64,000 nt of DNA, from the NCBI RefSeq assembly GCF_007567505.1, contig NZ_CP041783.1, forward strand, positions 1,178,001 through 1,242,000, written 5' to 3'. The notes under the pieces are model-generated. The model worked only from the letters and a program-made list of their open reading frames with translations. It did no database searches and had not been told where the DNA came from. Every line of letters begins with the position of its first letter. Position 1 is the first letter of the stretch. A program made the translations under genes and the position numbers. Shown here piece by piece: positions 62,350 to 64,000 of the stretch. The DNA comes from Shewanella donghaensis. GTDB taxonomy: Bacteria; Pseudomonadota; Gammaproteobacteria; Enterobacterales; Shewanellaceae.

Positions 62350-63045
62350 CTATTCAATTTTATAGCCAACACCATAAATAGAATGTAATAAGTCCGGTTG
62401 TCGATTATTGAGTAACAGCTTGGAGCGTAAGTTCTTAATGTGGCTATCAATCGTTCTTGAGCTAACAACTCGATCATCAACATAGCAAACTTGCATTAAG
62501 CTATCACGGGAATGTACCACCCCAGGCCTTTTTATCATGGTATGTAGCAGCCGAAACTCTACAGGCGTGAGTTCAACTTCAACACTGGCGACATGGCACT
62601 TAAAGCGCTCGATGTTAATCAAAAGCTGCTTGTAACTGATCTCATCTTCAGCCATTTGCACAGAAGGTTCAGTGCGCCTCAAAATGGTTTTAACTCTAGC
62701 GACGACTTCTCTCGCTGAAAATGGTTTGCAAACATAATCATCTGCACCGATTTCAAGACCAATTAAACGATCTATTTCCTCAACTCTTGCTGTGAGCATT
62801 AAGATTGGAATAGCAGAAAACTGTCTTACTTCCTTACAGATGGTTAAGCCATCTTTATGGGGTAACATTAAGTCTAAAATCACGAAATCAATTTCATCAT
62901 CTCTGATCGTTTCAAGCGCATTGAGACCATCATGAAGGACCTGAGAGCTAAAACCTTCTAGTGTTAAAAAATCGACTAATACCTGCGCTATTTTAGGTTC
63001 ATCTTCAACAATCAACACGCGCTTATTGTGATAATGATTATTCAT
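62350..63045 (-). CDS. baeR: Response regulator BaeR
   Basis: A 231-residue OmpR/PhoB-type response regulator. The receiver domain has the acidic pair in VEDEPK (E14-D15), phospho-acceptor D58 in VILDLMLPHKDG and the Lys in YVCKPFS; the C-terminal winged helix has VELTPVEFRLLHTMIKRPGVVHSRDSL and TIDSHIKNLRSKL. The ADDYVCKPFSAREVVARVKTILRR stretch is close to E. coli BaeR, which controls envelope-stress and multidrug exporter genes. ATG chosen at 63045, 5 bp beyond the baeS stop and with AAGGG upstream; an upstream in-frame start would overlap baeS. Confidence 0.9.
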   Translation of the reverse strand: MNNHYHNKRVLIVEDEPKIAQVLVDFLTLEGFSSQVLHDGLNALETIRDDEIDFVILDLMLPHKDGLTICKEVRQFSAIPILMLTARVEEIDRLIGLEIGADDYVCKPFSAREVVARVKTILRRTEPSVQMAEDEISYKQLLINIERFKCHVASVEVELTPVEFRLLHTMIKRPGVVHSRDSLMQVCYVDDRVVSSRTIDSHIKNLRSKLLLNNRQPDLLHSIYGVGYKIE

Positions 63046-63050
63046 ATTCG

Positions 63051-64000
63051 TTAAAGCCCTTTTTTCAATGGCAAAATTATTTCGATACACAAGCCACCAA
63101 GATTAGAAGGTCTTGCCGTTATTGTCCCATCATGTGCTTCGACAATATTTCTGCATATCGTTAGCCCAAGTCCAGCACCATTATTGCGGCGCACTCGAGA
63201 ACTATCTTGTCGATGTAATGGGTCAAACAATAATTCGCAATCATTTACCGAGACTGTTGGCTTGGTGTCATTGATAAGAATTAATACTCTAGTAGCTTCA
63301 TGAATCAACTGAATATCAATGTTGCCAGGTGCGTCGGTATAAGCAACAGAGTTTAATATGACATTAGCCAGTAATTGTTGAATACGCATTTTGTCTACAT
63401 TGATCATGACAGGTTCAGCATGATTAAATGAATAAGTTAACGCTTTAGCAGTAATTTTGTCATTTAAAGATGCTAACGATAAAGAAATACACTCTGTAAT
63501 ATCAACGACTTCTAAATTATATTTCAGTCCCCCAACATCAGATAAAGATAATTGATATAAATCATCAACTAAGTGCTTTATACGCATGACTTCTTGCTCT
63601 AATGACTCTAGTTGCGGTTTATCAAATGGTCTAATCCCAACTTTTATGGCATCTATCTCGCCACATAAAATACTTAATGGCGTTCTTAGCTCATGTGAGA
63701 TATCAGCGAACCATCTATTTTTAGCGGTTCTATTTTTATCAAGCGTCATTGCAAGGTGGTCAATATCATTCATTAATTTACCTAACTCATCTTGGCGCTG
63801 CTGATTGAATCGCTCGCCATAATTACCATTGGTTAGGTAAGTCACCCCTTTTACGACTTCTTTAACCGGTACCAATAAAAACCGCGCTAAAACCCAGGAA
63901 ATTAAACTGGCTAACATTAAGCATCCCAGACCAATCCATAAGCTAGTCCAAAGCTGTTGTTGTGAAAATAACGCCGCAGAGTCTGTATTGGCTTTAATAA
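63051..64000 (-). CDS. baeS: Sensor histidine kinase BaeS (partial, 3' part)
   Basis: The kinase continues beyond the right edge; about 316 codons are visible. The visible part opens in the periplasmic loop (TDSAALFSQQQL), then TM2 (WIGLGCLMLASLISWVLARFLL), HAMP (PVKEVVKGVTYLTNGNYGERF), the H-box ADISHELRTPLSILCGE, and the N, G1 and G2 boxes (LLANVILNSVAYTD, NGAGLGLTICRNIVEAH). The HAMP-to-H-box region is nearly that of E. coli BaeS. Together with baeR it forms an envelope-stress two-component system. An in-frame ATG at 63917 is internal, not the start. Confidence 0.9.
   Translation of the reverse strand, partial: IKANTDSAALFSQQQLWTSLWIGLGCLMLASLISWVLARFLLVPVKEVVKGVTYLTNGNYGERFNQQRQDELGKLMNDIDHLAMTLDKNRTAKNRWFADISHELRTPLSILCGEIDAIKVGIRPFDKPQLESLEQEVMRIKHLVDDLYQLSLSDVGGLKYNLEVVDITECISLSLASLNDKITAKALTYSFNHAEPVMINVDKMRIQQLLANVILNSVAYTDAPGNIDIQLIHEATRVLILINDTKPTVSVNDCELLFDPLHRQDSSRVRRNNGAGLGLTICRNIVEAHDGTITARPSNLGGLCIEIILPLKKGL

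Noticed and set aside
62268..62483. Minus-strand open frame at the end of baeR
   Set aside because: It overlaps baeR in another frame and has no ribosome site or family resemblance.
1..64000. tRNA or rRNA genes
   Set aside because: No cloverleaf with conserved T-arm GGTTCGAATCC-like sequence and no rRNA-like stretch was recognised by eye; a covariance-model search such as tRNAscan-SE would be decisive.

Overview
The window reads as chromosome from a marine gammaproteobacterium, most likely Shewanella or a close relative. The evidence is gene content and order: comEC-msbA-lpxK-ycaR, lolCDE next to a PilZ gene, mfd followed by a csiV-like gene, nagZ, sda, asnB and baeRS, with AT-rich intergenic DNA. 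Genus assignment is by recognition only. No rRNA, tRNA, intact insertion sequence, prophage or CRISPR array was found.

Layout. (1) 1-3224, minus strand: an exporter operon with a MacB/LolD-type ATPase and three successive HlyD-like adaptors, the last cut by the window edge. (2) 3648-11138, plus: a tripartite RND efflux operon with one lipoprotein adaptor and two different RND pumps, then a separately terminated secreted metallo-beta-lactamase-fold hydrolase. (3) 12165-17629, minus: ycaR, lpxK, msbA and comEC (lipid A maturation and export, DNA uptake), with a DUF2062 gene diverging from comEC. (4) 18254-27130: an accessory stretch of transcription regulators (two LysR, one XRE-like, one AraC), an oxidoreductase, a methyltransferase, an acetyltransferase and small unknown proteins, with several dyads and a 14-bp tandem repeat. 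(5) 27235-38864: housekeeping block with lolCDE, a PilZ protein, mfd, csiV-like, nagZ and a serine dehydratase. (6) 39145-46258: accessory stretch of small membrane and lipoproteins, an acetyltransferase, a large FG-GAP lipoprotein flanked by a duplicated gene end, a NagD-type phosphatase and an M28 peptidase. (7) 46726-58726: asnB, several small conserved proteins, a DUF748 envelope protein, a thioredoxin-fold membrane protein, and a MATE exporter overlapping a voltage-gated K+ channel gene. (8) 58894-64000: L,D-transpeptidase, YecM, M23 peptidase, a two-domain 6-carboxytetrahydropterin-synthase-like protein, and baeR with partial baeS.

Taken together the window is dominated by envelope functions: efflux, lipoprotein sorting, LPS assembly and peptidoglycan remodelling, plus a BaeSR envelope-stress regulator. 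Many genes end in clean Rho-independent terminators, which fixes operon limits well. I see no clearly new multi-gene defence or biosynthetic system. The most unusual items are the three-adaptor ABC exporter, a terminator-like hairpin touching the DUF445 start codon, the duplication scar around the FG-GAP gene, the two-domain QueD-like protein, and several strong uncharacterised dyads and short tandem repeats.
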